Shown here: piece after piece, positions 53,339 through 64,000 of the stretch
Layout of the letters: the number at the start of each line of letters is the position of its first letter
How positions within the stretch are numbered: the first letter of the stretch is position 1
NCBI GenBank assembly: GCA_016705335.1
Contig: JADIYN010000027.1
Span: 1 to 64,000 of the forward strand
Length of the DNA: 64,000 nt
Source of the DNA: Draconibacterium sp.
GTDB taxonomy: Bacteria > Bacteroidota > Bacteroidia > Bacteroidales > Prolixibacteraceae
Direction of reading: 5' to 3'
Made by a program: the position numbers and the translations under genes
Notes under the pieces: generated by a model
Seen by the model: the letters and a program-made list of their open reading frames with translations, nothing else
The model's database searches: none
What the model was told of the DNA's origin: nothing

Positions 53339-55779
53339 TTTACAGGTTTATCCACCTTTGTTTTCAGAAGTGCAATATCAAGCACATCCATTATAGTATT
53401 TACAAAATGGAACTTCACACCTTTTAAATAATCATCCTTAATCTCTTCCAGATTTTTCTTATTTTCTTCAGAAAGTATTATTTCGGTAATTCCGGCACGT
53501 TTTGCTGCCAGTATTTTTTCCTTAATTCCACCAACGGGCAAAACTTTCCCGCGGAGTGTAATTTCGCCGGTCATTGCAAGGCTCTTTTTTACTTTCCGTT
53601 GTGTAAATGCCGATGCAAGCGATGTTACCATTGTTACTCCCGCCGAAGGTCCGTCTTTTGGGATTGCTCCTTCGGGAACATGTACATGAACATTCCAGTT
53701 ATAAAAAATTTCAGGGTCAAGACCCAGTTCTTCTGAATGAGATTTCAAATATTCGTGTGCAAGCATGGCCGATTCTTTCATTACTTCTCCCAGATTTCCT
53801 GTCATGGTCAACCCGCCTTTTCCCTTGCTAAGGCTGGTTTCAACATATAAAATCTCGCCTCCAACTGCTGTCCAGGCCAAACCAGTAACAACGCCCGCAA
53901 ATTCATTGCCCTGGTATTTTTCTTTCGAAAACTCAATTACACCCAGGTATTCACGAATGTCGGCCTTTATAAGTTTTTTATTGTAAGTTTCTTCGAAAGC
54001 AATTTTTTAGCTATTCTCCTGATTACTTTTGCCAGCTTTTTATCTAATTCGCGAACGCCCGATTCGCGGGTGTAACCATCGATTATGAGTTCAATAACCT
54101 CCTTCGAAAAAGTTACGTCCGATTTTTCAAACCGTGATTTTCCAACTGTTTTGGAATTAGGTGGCGTTTTGCGATTTCAATTTTTCTTCCACCAAATAAC
54201 CGCTTACTTCAATCAGTTCCAAACGGTCGCGAAGTGGAGGTGCAATTGTGTTCAAAGTATTTGCGGTGGCTATAAACATCACTTTCGAGAGATCATAATC
54301 GGCTTCAACATAATTATCATGAAATTCCGAATTTTGCTCCGGATCAAGAACTTCAAGTAAAGCCGAAGCCGGGTCTCCGTGAAAATGTTTTGAAACTTTG
54401 TCTATTTCATCGAGGATGAAAACAGGATTTGATGATTTTGCTTTTTTTATGTTTTGAATAATCCTACCCGGCATGGCTCCGATATATGTTTTACGGTGGC
54501 CCCGGATTTCCGATTCATCGTTTAAACCACCCAAACTAACCCTGACATAACTTCTGTCAAGTGCCCGTGCAACCGATTTACCAAGCGAAGTTTTCCCAAC
54601 ACCGGGAGGGCCGTACAAACAAAGAATCGGAGATTTCATGTCATTCTTTAGCTTTAAAACTGCCAAATGTTCAAGTATTCTTTCCTTTACCTTTTCAAGT
54701 CCGTAGTGGTCTTCATCCAATACTTTGCTTGCATTTTTCAGATCGAAGTTGTCTTTTGTATATTCATTCCACGGAAGATCAAGCAAGGTCTGACAAAAAG
54801 TAAACTGAACTGAATATTCGCCTGCTGCCGGGTTTAACCGACTCAATTTTTCAACTTCCTTTTTAAAGAATTTGGAAACATCTTCGTTCCATTTTTTTGT
54901 TTTGGCTTTTGCTTTCAGCGCATTAATTTCAAGCTCTGCAGGATTTCCTCCCAGCTCATCCTGAATGGTTTTCATCTGCTGGTTGAGCATAAACTCACGC
55001 TGTTGCTTGTCGATATCAGTTTTTACCTTTTTCTGAATATCATGTTTAAGTTCAAGCATCTGAACCTCCCTAACCAAAAAACTAATGGCCAGAATTCCGC
55101 GTTCTTTCAAGCTTTCAATTTCGAGAAGCTTTTGTTTGTCTTCAACTTTAATATCGGTATTTGAGCAAATAAAATTGATAAGAAACGATGAATTTTCAAT
55201 GTTTTTTACTGCGAATGTAGCTTCCGGCGGAACGTTTGCGGTGAATTGTGCAATTTTAATAGAAAGATCTTTTAACGAACCAACAATAGCATTGAACTCA
55301 TTGTCACTTTCAGGTAGAACTTCATTTAACGACTCTACCTTTGCCTTAAAATATGGGGTTTCAGATACAAAACCCATAATTCTGTAACGTCGTTTTCCCT
55401 GAATTATCACGGAAGTTGAGCCGTCGGGCATTTCAAGTATTTTCAGGATTTCGGCAACTGTGCCAATCTCAAAAATATCGGCTGTGCCCGGGTGATCAAC
55501 TGTATAGTCCTTTTGGGCAACAGTTCCGAGTAATTTACTTCCGCGGTTTACATCACGAATTAGCTCAAGAGAAGCTTCGCGACCAACCGTAATTGGCAAA
55601 ACAACTCCCGGGAAAAGCACTGTATTGCGAAGCGGAAGAATTGGCAAAACATCAGGGACTTCTGTATTTTTAAGATCCCGGTCATCACCATCAGCAATAA
55701 TTGGGATAAATTCCGATTCATTTCCCATTGAACCAAACCCAAAAATATTATTAAACCCTGAATTTTTAATTTTCCCCAT
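53329..55779 (-). CDS. lon: ATP-dependent protease Lon (frameshifted)
   Basis: Cytoplasmic AAA+ serine protease of about 817 residues, for quality control and regulated turnover. The LON substrate domain begins VLPILPLRNTVLFPGVVLP. A coiled-coil follows (DIDKQQREFMLNQQMKTIQDE). The AAA+ module has Walker A GPPGVGKTSLG and Walker B VFILDEIDK with sensor TANTLNTI. The protease domain has DGPSAGVTMV (catalytic Ser) and GGIKEKILAAKRAG (catalytic Lys). Slips near 54165 and 54005 split it. The start at 55779 (MGKIKNSGFNNIFGFG) includes a Bacteroidota-type N-terminal extension. It is not in an evident operon. Confidence 0.95.
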
Positions 55780-55932
55780 ATTTATTGATTTTGTGACATT
55801 CTGGCTTAACCATACCTATTTTATAACAGGCAAATTGCAAAGCAATTGATGTGCCATAAAATGAAAAGTCAAATGCCTGTCAATTGTTCAAACGGTTTGT
55901 AAATTTTTGCTGCCAAGTTAACACTTTACTGC

Positions 55933-55958
55933 AAAAAAAAAGCTCCGTGTTTCGGAGC
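55933..55958 (-). terminator. rho-independent terminator of rpmE2
   Basis: On the minus strand AGCTCCG, a short loop, CGGAGCT and then nine T, about 25 nt after the rpmE2 stop. The compact GC stem and long U tract are typical. Confidence 0.85.
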
Positions 55959-55980
55959 TTTATATGCTGAAGCTAAAATT

Positions 55981-56244
55981 TTATTTTTTCCTGTTTTCCA
56001 TGTGTTTACCGTAACGGTTCATGAATTTATCAACACGTCCGGCGGTATCAACAAGTGTAACTTTACCTGTGTAAAACGGGTGCGAAGTACTTGAAATTTC
56101 AACCTTGAACAATGGGTATTCCACACCGTCAATAACTTCGGTTTCTCTTGTATTTACTGTTGATTTAGTGAAGAAAGTATGCCCGTTTGACATATCCCTG
56201 AATGCCACTAACCTGTATTCTTTCGGATGAATATCTTTTTTCAT
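55981..56244 (-). CDS. rpmE2: 50S ribosomal protein L31 type B
   Basis: Intact 87-residue ribosomal protein. MKKDIHPKEYRLVAFRDMSNG and later ISSTSHPFYTGK and DTAGRVDKFMNRYGKH are clear L31 signatures. It lacks the CxxC zinc motif of type A L31, so it is the zinc-independent type B form, the common form in Bacteroidota. It is a single-gene unit with its own terminator. The start codon is unambiguous. Confidence 0.95.
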   Translation of the reverse strand: MKKDIHPKEYRLVAFRDMSNGHTFFTKSTVNTRETEVIDGVEYPLFKVEISSTSHPFYTGKVTLVDTAGRVDKFMNRYGKHMENRKK

Positions 56245-56368
56245 TTTCCTGTTTTTTTATTTCGAATGGTTACATCCAAAACTGTAATCCATTCATCGTT
56301 TGTTATTAATCCTTTTTTAATCGGGCTGCAAAGATAAATATTGTTCGTTATAAACCAAAAAAGAAAAC

Positions 56369-57575
56369 TTAATTTTTACCTGTTTTTACTTTAACTTTTT
56401 CATAAAGAATTTCGGAGCCCAATATTGGAGCTCTTGTAAACTCTTTTTTGCGGTCGAAAAGGTAGCGCATCGTGTAATGCGTTTTTGCCCGTTTGGCACC
56501 TGTCGCCTCATAAACAGCTATTATTTTTGGGTTAAAATCACCTGCCCATGAAAGTTCCACCTCTTTGTACTGGGGTTTCTTTTTCATCAATTGTTCCTGG
56601 TGCCAGAAAATTGCCGAATCAACTCCTGAACGCTGGTATTTTGGATCGATCCCCATAATAATTATCCGGGTACGGGTCATAGTTTTTTTCCATTTATAAT
56701 AAAAGAATTTAATAATTCCCCATAAATTGAGCTTTCCGTCAAGTTTCTGCAAAATCTGGTTGATGTCGGGCAACATCACAAAAAGTGCTATCGGTTTTTC
56801 TTCGTGGTAGGCAAACCAAATCATCTCGGGGTCGAGGATGGCTTTTGAACTGTCTATAAAACTGTATATATCTTCGGGATCAAGCGGCTTGTAATGTTCG
56901 TGAAATGCCCATGCTGCATCATAAACAGTGCAAAAATCCTTAACAAACTTATCAGTTTCCTTTAAAATTAATATGCCTGAAATTGTATTGCGGTTTTTTG
57001 GCAATCCATTCAGCTATTTTCCAAAATCGCTCAGGGAAAGGAACAGTATAATCAAGGTGATAACTGTATTGTTCAAAATAAACTTCGAACCCAAAATTGC
57101 GGAAAAGTTTTTCGTAATACGTCGGGTTGTAAGGCATTCCGTAACCTTGTGGCATAAAACCATCAACAAGCAAACCCCAGTTTACATAGTTTTCACCAAA
57201 ATTTATGGGGCCGTCCATGGCTTCCATTCCATTTTTTCTGTTCCATTCGGCTGCCGTTTTAAAAAGCAGATTAGCCGCTTCCTGGTTATCAGTACATTCA
57301 AAAAAACCACAACCACCAGTAGGTTGTTCGTATGTGTATGCAATATTTCCGTTGACAAATGCGGCAATCCTTCCAATCAGATTACCTTTCTCATCGGTTA
57401 AAATCCAACGTATTGCCTTTCCGTTTTTAAATGTTTTGTTTTTGGCAGGATTAAAAATATCTTCAACCATACCTTCAACCTGACAAATCCAGTTTGGATC
57501 GTTTTTATATATTAATCGGGGGACTTTATGAAATTGTTGTTTTGTTATTGTATTTGTTACTTCGGTTATTTTCAT
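56369..57575 (-). CDS. GNAT-like acyltransferase-fold protein (one frameshift)
   Basis: Cytoplasmic protein of about 400 residues, a two-lobed GNAT-like fold common in Bacteroidota and of unknown substrate. I start at 57575 (MKITEVTNTITKQQFHKVP), because the upstream 22 residues are hydrophobic and unlike the family. N-lobe: YKNDPNWICQ, GRIAAFVNGN, MDGPINFGENYVNWGLLVDG and MPYNPTYYEKLFRNFGF. After a slip near 57000, the C-lobe has DPEMIWFAYHEEKPIALFVMLPD and an acetyl-CoA-site-like GIDPKYQRSGVDSAIFW. It ends YEKVKVKTGKN. No operon partner is visible. Confidence 0.6.
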
Positions 57576-57851
57576 CGGATTCTTAATTTTCACAAGAACA
57601 AATATAATCAGATAAAAAAAGATAAAATTGATAATTTCCATTTTTCAAACCTTGGTTTTCAATATCCTTATATTGCCTAAAAGTACAGTGTAACAAGATT
57701 TAAAATCAGGTTAAAACCAATTTAAAATTCTTAAAGAAGTTTAATGAAAGCGTTTTAAAGCAAATCAAATCTTCCAATTTGGTTCAAAACAATTATCTTC
57801 GCAACTTATTATTTTTCGGATAAATTTGAAATTCAAGAAATTATCGTCAAA

Positions 57852-60800
57852 ATGAAGAAATACACACTGTATAACAATGTTTTTGGTTGGGTAATATTTA
57901 TTATTTCATCGCTGGTTTATTTGATGACCATCGAACCCACAGTTAGTTTTTGGGATTGTGGCGAATTTATTACCACCTCTTTTAAATTTGAAGTTGGACA
58001 CCCGCCAGGAGCTCCGCTTTTTATGATAATGGGTAGGTTTTTCACCCTTTTTGGAGGTCCCGAAGATGCAGCCAGACTTGTAAACTCCATGTCGGCCATT
58101 GCAAGTGGAGCAACTATATTGTTTCTGTTTTGGACAATAACACACCTTGCAAAAAATTAGTTTCGAATGATGGAAGTTTATCAATAGGACAAACTATTGC
58201 AATTATTTCAAGCGGTGTGGTTGGAGGTTTGGCCTACACTTTTTCCGACACATTCTGGTTTTCGGCAGTTGAAGGTGAAGTTTATGCTACATCATCTTTA
58301 ATGACTGCCGTTGTTTTTTGGGCAATTCTGAAATGGGAAAATGTTGCAGATGAACCAAATGCAAATCGCTGGCTCATTTTTATCGCATATATTGTTGGAC
58401 TGTCAATTGGCGTACACTTATTGAATTTACTTGCTATCCCGGCAATTGTTTTCGTTTATTATTTCAAAAAATACGACGTTACCCGCAACGGAGTTATTAT
58501 GGCTTTTGTAGCTTCAATTGTAATACTTGCATTAATAATGTATGGAATCATTCCTGGCGTTGTAACCATCGGTTCATGGTTTGATCTGCTGTTTGTAAAT
58601 ACTTTCGGGCTTCCGTTTGACTCGGGTCTGTATTTCTATATGTTTTAATACTTGCAGCTGTTGTTTATGGAATTTGGTACACTGCAAAAAAGAAAATGGT
58701 GATTTGGAACACAATAATTCTTGGGGTTACTGTAATCCTGATCGGATATTCTTCATTTGCACTTATCATTATTCGCTCTTCGGCTCAGCCTCCGATGGAT
58801 CAAAACAGCCCAAACAATGCTTTTGCACTGTTAAGTTATCTCAACCGCGAACAATACGGCGATCGTCCACTTTTATATGGCCAGTTTTACAACTCACCGC
58901 TAAATCCGCAAAACCGTTACAGCCAGGGAAAAGCTGTTTACACACCAATTGGCGACAAATATGTAATTACAAATCATAAGGTTGTTCCAAATTATGATGA
59001 AAAATTCAATATGGTTTTTCCAAGGATGTGGAGCACAATGGAATCTTTTCATGCCGATGATTATGTACAGTGGGGTGGCGTAAAAGGCAGAAAAATTCAG
59101 CACAAAAACGAACAAGGCGAAAACGAGGTTATTGTTAAACCAACGTTTTCCGAAAACATGCGGTTTTTTCTCAGATACCATGTAAACCACATGTATTGGC
59201 GTTATTTTATGTGGAATTTCGTTGGCCGGCAAAACGATATTCAAAGTCATGGCGGAGTAATAAATGGCAACTGGCTTAGCGGAATCAAGTTTATAGATGA
59301 AATGCGCCTTGGCGACCAGGACAATTTACCTGCAAGTTTGGCACACAACAAAGCCCATAACACCTATTATTTTCTGCCATTGTTGCTCGGTTTACTTGGA
59401 ATATTTTTCCAATATAACAAAGGAGATGAAGGGAAAAAAGGAATTTGGGTGGTGTTCCTTCTGTTTTTCATGACAGGTTTGGCCATTGTAATTTACCTGA
59501 ACCAATATCCGCATCAACCGCGGGAAAGGGATTATGCATATGCAGGTTCATTTTACGCTTTTGCCATTTGGATTGGGCTCGGAGTAATGGCGCTTGCCGA
59601 AGGATTAAAACGATTTTTACCTGAAACAGTTTCAGCAGGAATTGCGGGAGTTTTAACGCTTATTCTTGTTCCTGGAATCATGGGGAGCTCAAAACTGGGA
59701 TGACCATGACCGTTCAGGCCGTTACACTGCGCGCGATTTTGGAGCCAATTATCTTAAAACCTGCCAGCCAAACGGAATTATTTTCACGAATGGAGATAAT
59801 GATACATTCCCGTTGTGGTACAACCAGGAAGTGGAAGGAGTTCGTACAGATGTGCGTGTTTGTAACTTGAGTTACCTGCAAACCGACTGGTACATCGATC
59901 AAATGCGCCGACAGGCATACGAATCAGCACCAATGCCATTTTCACTAACCGCAGATAAATATTTGCAGGGAACACGCGACGTTGTATATTTAATGGATAA
60001 TCCGAGGATAGCACGTCCAACTATTGGAGCCAAAGAGGCAATTAGTTTTATTGCTGACGATAATCCTGCAACAAAACTGCAACAAGCTGATAATGCAGCC
60101 TACATACCAAAGAAAATACTAAGCTTTAAGGTTGACAAAGAGGCAGTTATCCGTAATAAAGTTGTGCGCCCCGAAGACTATGACAAAATTGTTGATACAA
60201 TGACGATCGACTTATCCGACAGAAATTATTTATCGAAAGATGAAATGATGATAATCGATTTAATTGCAACAAACAATTGGGAAAGGCCAATTTACTGGGC
60301 AATAACAGTGGGACGCAATAAATATTTAAATCTTGAAGATTACTTTCAGGTTGAAGGTTTTGCTTACAGGTTGGTACCAATAAAAGGCGAAAGCAAACCT
60401 GACCGTTTGGAATTTGGAACAGTTGCATCGGACATTATGTACGACAACATAATGAACAAATTTGAATGGGGCGGTATGAACGATCCAAAAGTTTATATCG
60501 ACGAAAACAACATGCGGATGATGACTAATGTAACAAACAGTTTCAACCGTTTGGCAAGTACTTTACTTGATGAAGGAAAAAAGGATTCGGCAATTGCAGT
60601 TATCGATCGTTGTTTTGAATTGATTCCACCAAGTATTGCACCTCCCGGATATTTTACCATTGAACTGGCAAACAGCTATTTTAGAGCAGGAGCAACTGAA
60701 AAAGGAAAAATGGTTATGGAACAGGCATTTGAATCATTTGACGATGATTTGAGTTATTATTTTTCGCTCGACCGCAAATTTATTCAGGATAAAGCTGTTA

Positions 60801-60934
60801 ACGAAGAAATTCAACGCACTATTTTCTATCTTCAGATCATGGAGCGGTCGGCAAGAGCAAATAACCTGACCGATTTTTCAAAAAAAGTTGGTGATGCAAT
60901 GCAAACTTATTTCACAAAATTCACATCGATTTAA
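57852..60934 (+). CDS. DUF2723 (GT117-like) membrane glycosyltransferase with TPR-like tail (frameshifted)
   Basis: Large membrane protein of about 1027 residues of the DUF2723 family, related to protein O-mannosyltransferases and proposed to glycosylate exported proteins in Bacteroidota. It starts MKKYTLYNNVFGWVIFI. The catalytic loop is TIEPTVSFWDCGEFITTSFKFEVGHPPGAPLF, with acidic residues as in GT-C enzymes. About twelve helices follow, with QPPMDQNSPNN and NQYPHQPRERDYAYAGSFY loops, then a soluble domain with FTNGDNDTFPLWYNQEVEGVRTD and a C-terminal helical, TPR-like part. Slips lie near 58155, 58640 and 59690. Acceptors are unknown. Confidence 0.85.
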
Positions 60935-60956
60935 AAAGGTTTGAGTTAAGTTCAAA

Positions 60957-60989
60957 ATGCCAGGTTGCAATAACCCTGCATTTTTTTTT
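60957..60989 (+). terminator. terminator after the DUF2723 gene
   Basis: ATGCcAGG (one bulged C) pairs with CCTGCAT, followed by nine T at 60981-60989, about 25 nt after the stop. It separates this gene from the purD promoter. Confidence 0.65.
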
Positions 60990-61008
60990 GGTTTTCAATA
61001 CCAACCAG

Positions 61009-61040
61009 TTTTGAAAACAACTGAATAAAAACTTATCTTC
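61009..61040 (+). promoter_or_regulatory. Bacteroidota-type promoter of purD
   Basis: TTTTG (61009-61013), 20 nt, then TATCTTC (61034-61040), about 28 nt before the purD ATG. Element identity and spacing fit the -33 TTTG / -7 TAnnTTTG pattern of Bacteroidota, with one mismatch in the -7 box. Confidence 0.45.
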
Positions 61041-61068
61041 ACGATCGAAATACAAAAACACTTTCAAA

Positions 61069-62336
61069 ATGAATATTCTGATTATTGGTTCCGGCGGCAG
61101 AGAACACGCATTTGGATGGAAATTAAAGCAAAGCAAAAAAGTAAAGAACCTTTTTTTTGCCCCCGGAAATGCAGGAACTTCACAAATAGGAACAAATTTG
61201 GCTGCAAATGTTAACGACTTTCAGAAAATAAAAACATTTACAATTCAAAATGAAATTGATCTGGTTTTAATTGGTCCTGAAGTACCTTTAGTTGATGGCT
61301 TACATGATTTTTTTGCCGCTGACCCTGTGTTAAAATCAGTACTTGTTGTCGGCCCTAAAAAAGAAGGTGCGCAGTTGGAAGGGAGTAAAGATTTTGCCAA
61401 AGAATTTATGGTCCGAAACAATATTCCGACAGCAAAATATTTAACTGTTACAAACGAAAACCTAAACGAGGGATTTGCTTTTCTGAATTCACTGAAAGCC
61501 CCGTTTGTATTGAAAGCCGATGGATTGGCTGCCGGAAAGGTGTACTGATTATCGAATCGCTTGAAGAAACAAAAGATTCACTGAAAGAAATGCTCGCCGG
61601 GCAATTTGGCGATGCGAGCCGAAAAGTTGTTATCGAAGAATTTTTGAGCGGAATTGAAGTTTCTGTTTTTGTAATTACCGATGGGATAAGCTATAAAATA
61701 TTACCTGAAGCCAAAGACTATAAAAGAATTGGCGAGGCCGATACAGGTCTTAATACAGGCGGAATGGGGGCAATTTCGCCAGTTCCCTTTGCTGATGCAG
61801 TTTTTATGGAAAAGGTTGAAAAACAAATTATCCAACCTACAATTTCCGGACTTCAAAAGGAAAACATTGAATACAACGGATTTATATTTTTTGGATTGAT
61901 AAGCGTTGGGAAAAATCCTTTTGTTATAGAATACAATGTCAGGATGGGCGACCCTGAAACGGAAGCGGTTATGCTGCGGATAAAATCTGATTTTGTCGAT
62001 TTACTGGAAGGAGCTGCCAGGGGAACTCTTGAAGATAAAACAGTTGAAATTGATGAACGTGCGGCGGCGGCTGTAATGTTGGTTTCCGGAGGTTATCCTG
62101 GAAAATATGAGAATGGAAAAATTATTACCGGTTTCGAAAATGTTACTGAAAGTATTGTTTTCCATGCCGGAACAACAACTGTGAATAACCAGGTTGTGAC
62201 TGCAGGAGGCCGTGTTATCGCGGTTAGTTCATACGGAAAAGATATGAAAAGCGCCCTGCTGACTTCGTATGAAAATGCAAAAACCATTCAGTTCGACAAA
62301 AAATATTACAGGAAAGATTTGGGATTTGACCTATAA
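61069..62336 (+). CDS. purD: phosphoribosylamine-glycine ligase (one frameshift)
   Basis: ATP-grasp enzyme of the second purine synthesis step: phosphoribosylamine plus glycine plus ATP gives GAR. MNILIIGSGGREHAFGWKL is the N-terminal signature. LVLIGPEVPLVDGL, EGSKDFAKEFMVRNNIPTAKY and FVLKADGLAAGKV (ATP site) follow. After a slip near 61546, KVVIEEFLSGIEVSVFVITDG, DTGLNTGGMGAISP and the metal site IEYNVRMGDPETEAVMLR follow. The end at 62336 gives about 422 residues, the usual length. The DUF6427 gene starts 4 nt after the stop, so the two are co-transcribed. Confidence 0.95.
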
Positions 62337-62339
62337 ACT

Positions 62340-63344
62340 ATGATTTTACGAATATTAAAATCGAGAGAACCTTTTGACTATTTCCTTTACCTGATTGTCG
62401 GTCTTTTATTCTGGACAATTAGTTTTAGGTTTCCATATTCGTATAAATTTTTTGAGGGTGAAAATGAAAGTATTTTGTATCATTTCATTGATAAAATCAC
62501 TTCACATTTTCCAATTTTACAAGTTGTTCTCTCATTTGTTCTGGTTATGTTTGGTGCATTTCTAATTCAGCAAATTAACAGTCGGTATGCACTAATTAAA
62601 GCACGCACAAAACTTCCGGCTGTAATTTATATAATTATCATTGGGGGTTTTACAGCCATGCACACGCTCCACCCTGTATTTTTTGCAGCAATTTTTACTT
62701 TGCTTGGTTTAAACAGTTTGTTTTCGATATTTAATAATTCCAATCCACAACTTGAAATTTTTAATTCGGGGCTTTTTATCGCAATCGGAACTTTGTTTTA
62801 CTTTAACCTCATAGTGCTTTTACCTGCTTTTTTTATCGCAGTTTCAATACTTCGCCGCGAAAGAAACTGGCGCGAATTCATGATTCTTATTGTCGGTTTT
62901 ATTATTCCCGTTGCCTTTGCATTGACTTATGCTTTTTTTACCGACCAGTTAACCGATGCAATTGTTGTTTTTCAGAAAAACATTTTTTCAAGGATAAACC
63001 ATTTTAAAACCAATTATCCGTTACAGGGATTTTTAGGATTACTGATCCTTCTTACTTTAATTGGCAGCATCAAAATCATGCAGCAATATGATTCCAGAAA
63101 AGTAAGTATCCGGAAATATTACCTGGTTTTGTTTGTTATTTTTTCTTTTTCAATGTTAAGTTTCATTTTTATTCCGGCCACTTCGCAGGAAATGCTTGTA
63201 ATAGCAGTAATTCCGGTAACCATATTAATTTCGAACCTTTTTGTATCGATTGAATCGGTTTTTTGGAGGGAACTGCTATTTACTCTTCTTTTAGGAACTG
63301 CCATTTTTATACAATTTGCCGACAAATTGTTTTTTACAGCGTGA
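62340..63344 (+). CDS. DUF6427 family membrane protein
   Basis: Intact 334-residue membrane protein with about nine helices, a Bacteroidota-specific family without assigned function. It starts MILRILKSREPFDYFLYLIVG. Conserved-looking loops include INSRYALIKARTKLPAVIY, a THLVF-like MHTLHPVFFAAIFTLLGLNSLF, and AVSILRRERNWREFMILIVG. Homologues typically sit beside purD or other housekeeping genes, as here (4 nt gap). No catalytic residues are recognisable. A role in envelope biogenesis or gliding has been suggested for neighbours but cannot be read here. Confidence 0.75.
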   Translation: MILRILKSREPFDYFLYLIVGLLFWTISFRFPYSYKFFEGENESILYHFIDKITSHFPILQVVLSFVLVMFGAFLIQQINSRYALIKARTKLPAVIYIIIIGGFTAMHTLHPVFFAAIFTLLGLNSLFSIFNNSNPQLEIFNSGLFIAIGTLFYFNLIVLLPAFFIAVSILRRERNWREFMILIVGFIIPVAFALTYAFFTDQLTDAIVVFQKNIFSRINHFKTNYPLQGFLGLLILLTLIGSIKIMQQYDSRKVSIRKYYLVLFVIFSFSMLSFIFIPATSQEMLVIAVIPVTILISNLFVSIESVFWRELLFTLLLGTAIFIQFADKLFFTA

Positions 63345-63420
63345 GAAGACTCAATTTTTCAAAATTTAGGATATTACAAACAAATCAATATTTTTACCCT
63401 CACTTATTTAATGGAATAAA

Positions 63421-64000
63421 ATGCCGCTAATTTTAAATATTGAATCATCAACCGAAGTTTGTTCGGTTTCAATTGCACAAAACGGGCAAACACTTTTAAA
63501 AAAGAAAGCCTTGAAGGGCTTAACCACTCCCGTGTTTTGACAGTTTTTATCGAGGAACTTTTTAAAGAGAACAACATTGTTCCCAAAATGCTTGATGCGG
63601 TTGCCGTGAGCAAAGGTCCGGGATCGTACACCGGGTTAAGAATTGGAGTTTCGGTAGCGAAAGGTTTGTGCTATGGTTTAAATATCCCTTTAATCTCGGT
63701 TAATTCACTTGAAATTTTGGGAATTTATGCAGCTCAAAATCTGGAAAAATACGCTTTCCTAAAAGATGAAACACAAGTTTTAATTTGCCCGATGATTGAT
63801 GCCCGCAGAATGGAAGTTTACACTGCTTTGTATAATTCAAAAGGCGAGGAAATCCGGGCGGTTTCAGCTGAAATTATCGATGAACATTTCCTTTCCGACT
63901 TGCTCGAAACCCATAAAATATTGTTTATTGGAAACGGTGCCGATAAATGCATAAACCTGATTACTCATAAAAATGTATTTTTTGAAGAGCCGAGAACAAC
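63421..64000 (+). CDS. tsaB: tRNA t6A synthesis protein TsaB, partial (one frameshift, runs off window)
   Basis: Non-catalytic partner of TsaD in making t6A37 in ANN-decoding tRNAs. The start at 63421 reads MPLILNIESSTEVCSVSIAQNG. A slip near 63505 in the AAAGAAAG region shifts the frame. It then reads SLEGLNHSRVLTVFIEELF and AVSKGPGSYTGLRIGVSVAKGL, the diagnostic TsaB segment, then PMIDARRMEVYTALYN. The gene continues past base 64000, with about 193 residues visible. ASKH-fold proteins such as TsaD are the alternative, but GPGSYTGLRIG and the short N terminus favour TsaB. Confidence 0.9.

Overview
The window comes from a Bacteroidota genome, most like marine or sediment Marinilabiliales/Prolixibacteraceae, although the genus is an inference. 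The support is: low GC; a SusC/SusD pair with a hybrid two-component sensor; type B L31; DUF6427 and DUF2723 proteins; a fused CcoNO oxidase subunit; and promoter-like TAnnTTTG sequences in place of Shine-Dalgarno starts. Most long genes, including essential ones (lon, purD, tsaB, coxA), are broken by one-base frame slips at short homopolymers. I read these as uncorrected long-read errors, not gene decay, and give each gene over its full reconstructed span. Two breaks do not fit that explanation: glycosyltransferase 1 lacks its 5' end, and ctaB and ppx both lose their 3' ends at a single point.

Layout. 1-2514 (minus): octaheme tetrathionate-reductase-like cytochrome, cytochrome b and a YeeE/YedE sulfur transporter, behind a palindrome-rich promoter region. 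2768-6363 (minus): ABC-F ATPase, a secreted thioredoxin-fold protein and coaD. 6530-17270: a glycan/membrane block with three GT2 enzymes, four multi-span membrane proteins (several GT39/DUF2079-like), a membrane methyltransferase and cmoA. 17428-34892: a respiratory island. Its minus-strand arm carries ccoI, a HEPN/MNT toxin-antitoxin pair, SafE, ccoH, ccoG, ccoP, ccoQ, ccoNO, ccoS and a three-gene cytochrome c / NrfD / Fe-S module. Its plus-strand arm carries SCO, coxA, coxC, subunit IV, coxB and ctaB for a caa3-type oxidase. The arms diverge from about 475 bp of AT-rich DNA at 30089-30562.

35578-39107 (minus): truncated ppx and an alpha-L-rhamnosidase. 39253-47096 (plus): TerC, then a sugar operon (MFS porter, PfkB kinase, SusC, SusD). 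47223-52043 (minus): a decayed AraC-domain relic, trkH with a tiny upstream membrane ORF, and a full hybrid two-component regulator whose sensor is a periplasmic sugar-binding domain. Porter, kinase, SusCD and this regulator resemble a fructan/fructose utilisation locus without its hydrolase. 52753-64000: housekeeping genes (TPR protein, lon, rpmE2, GNAT-like protein, DUF2723 protein, purD, DUF6427 protein, tsaB).

How the parts work together: quinol electrons could pass through the NrfD/Fe-S/cytochrome c module to cytochrome c and then to either the high-affinity cbb3 oxidase or the caa3 oxidase. The OTR/cytochrome b pair would handle sulfur oxyanions or other small N/S compounds when oxygen is low. 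I found no tRNA, rRNA, CRISPR array, insertion sequence or phage gene.
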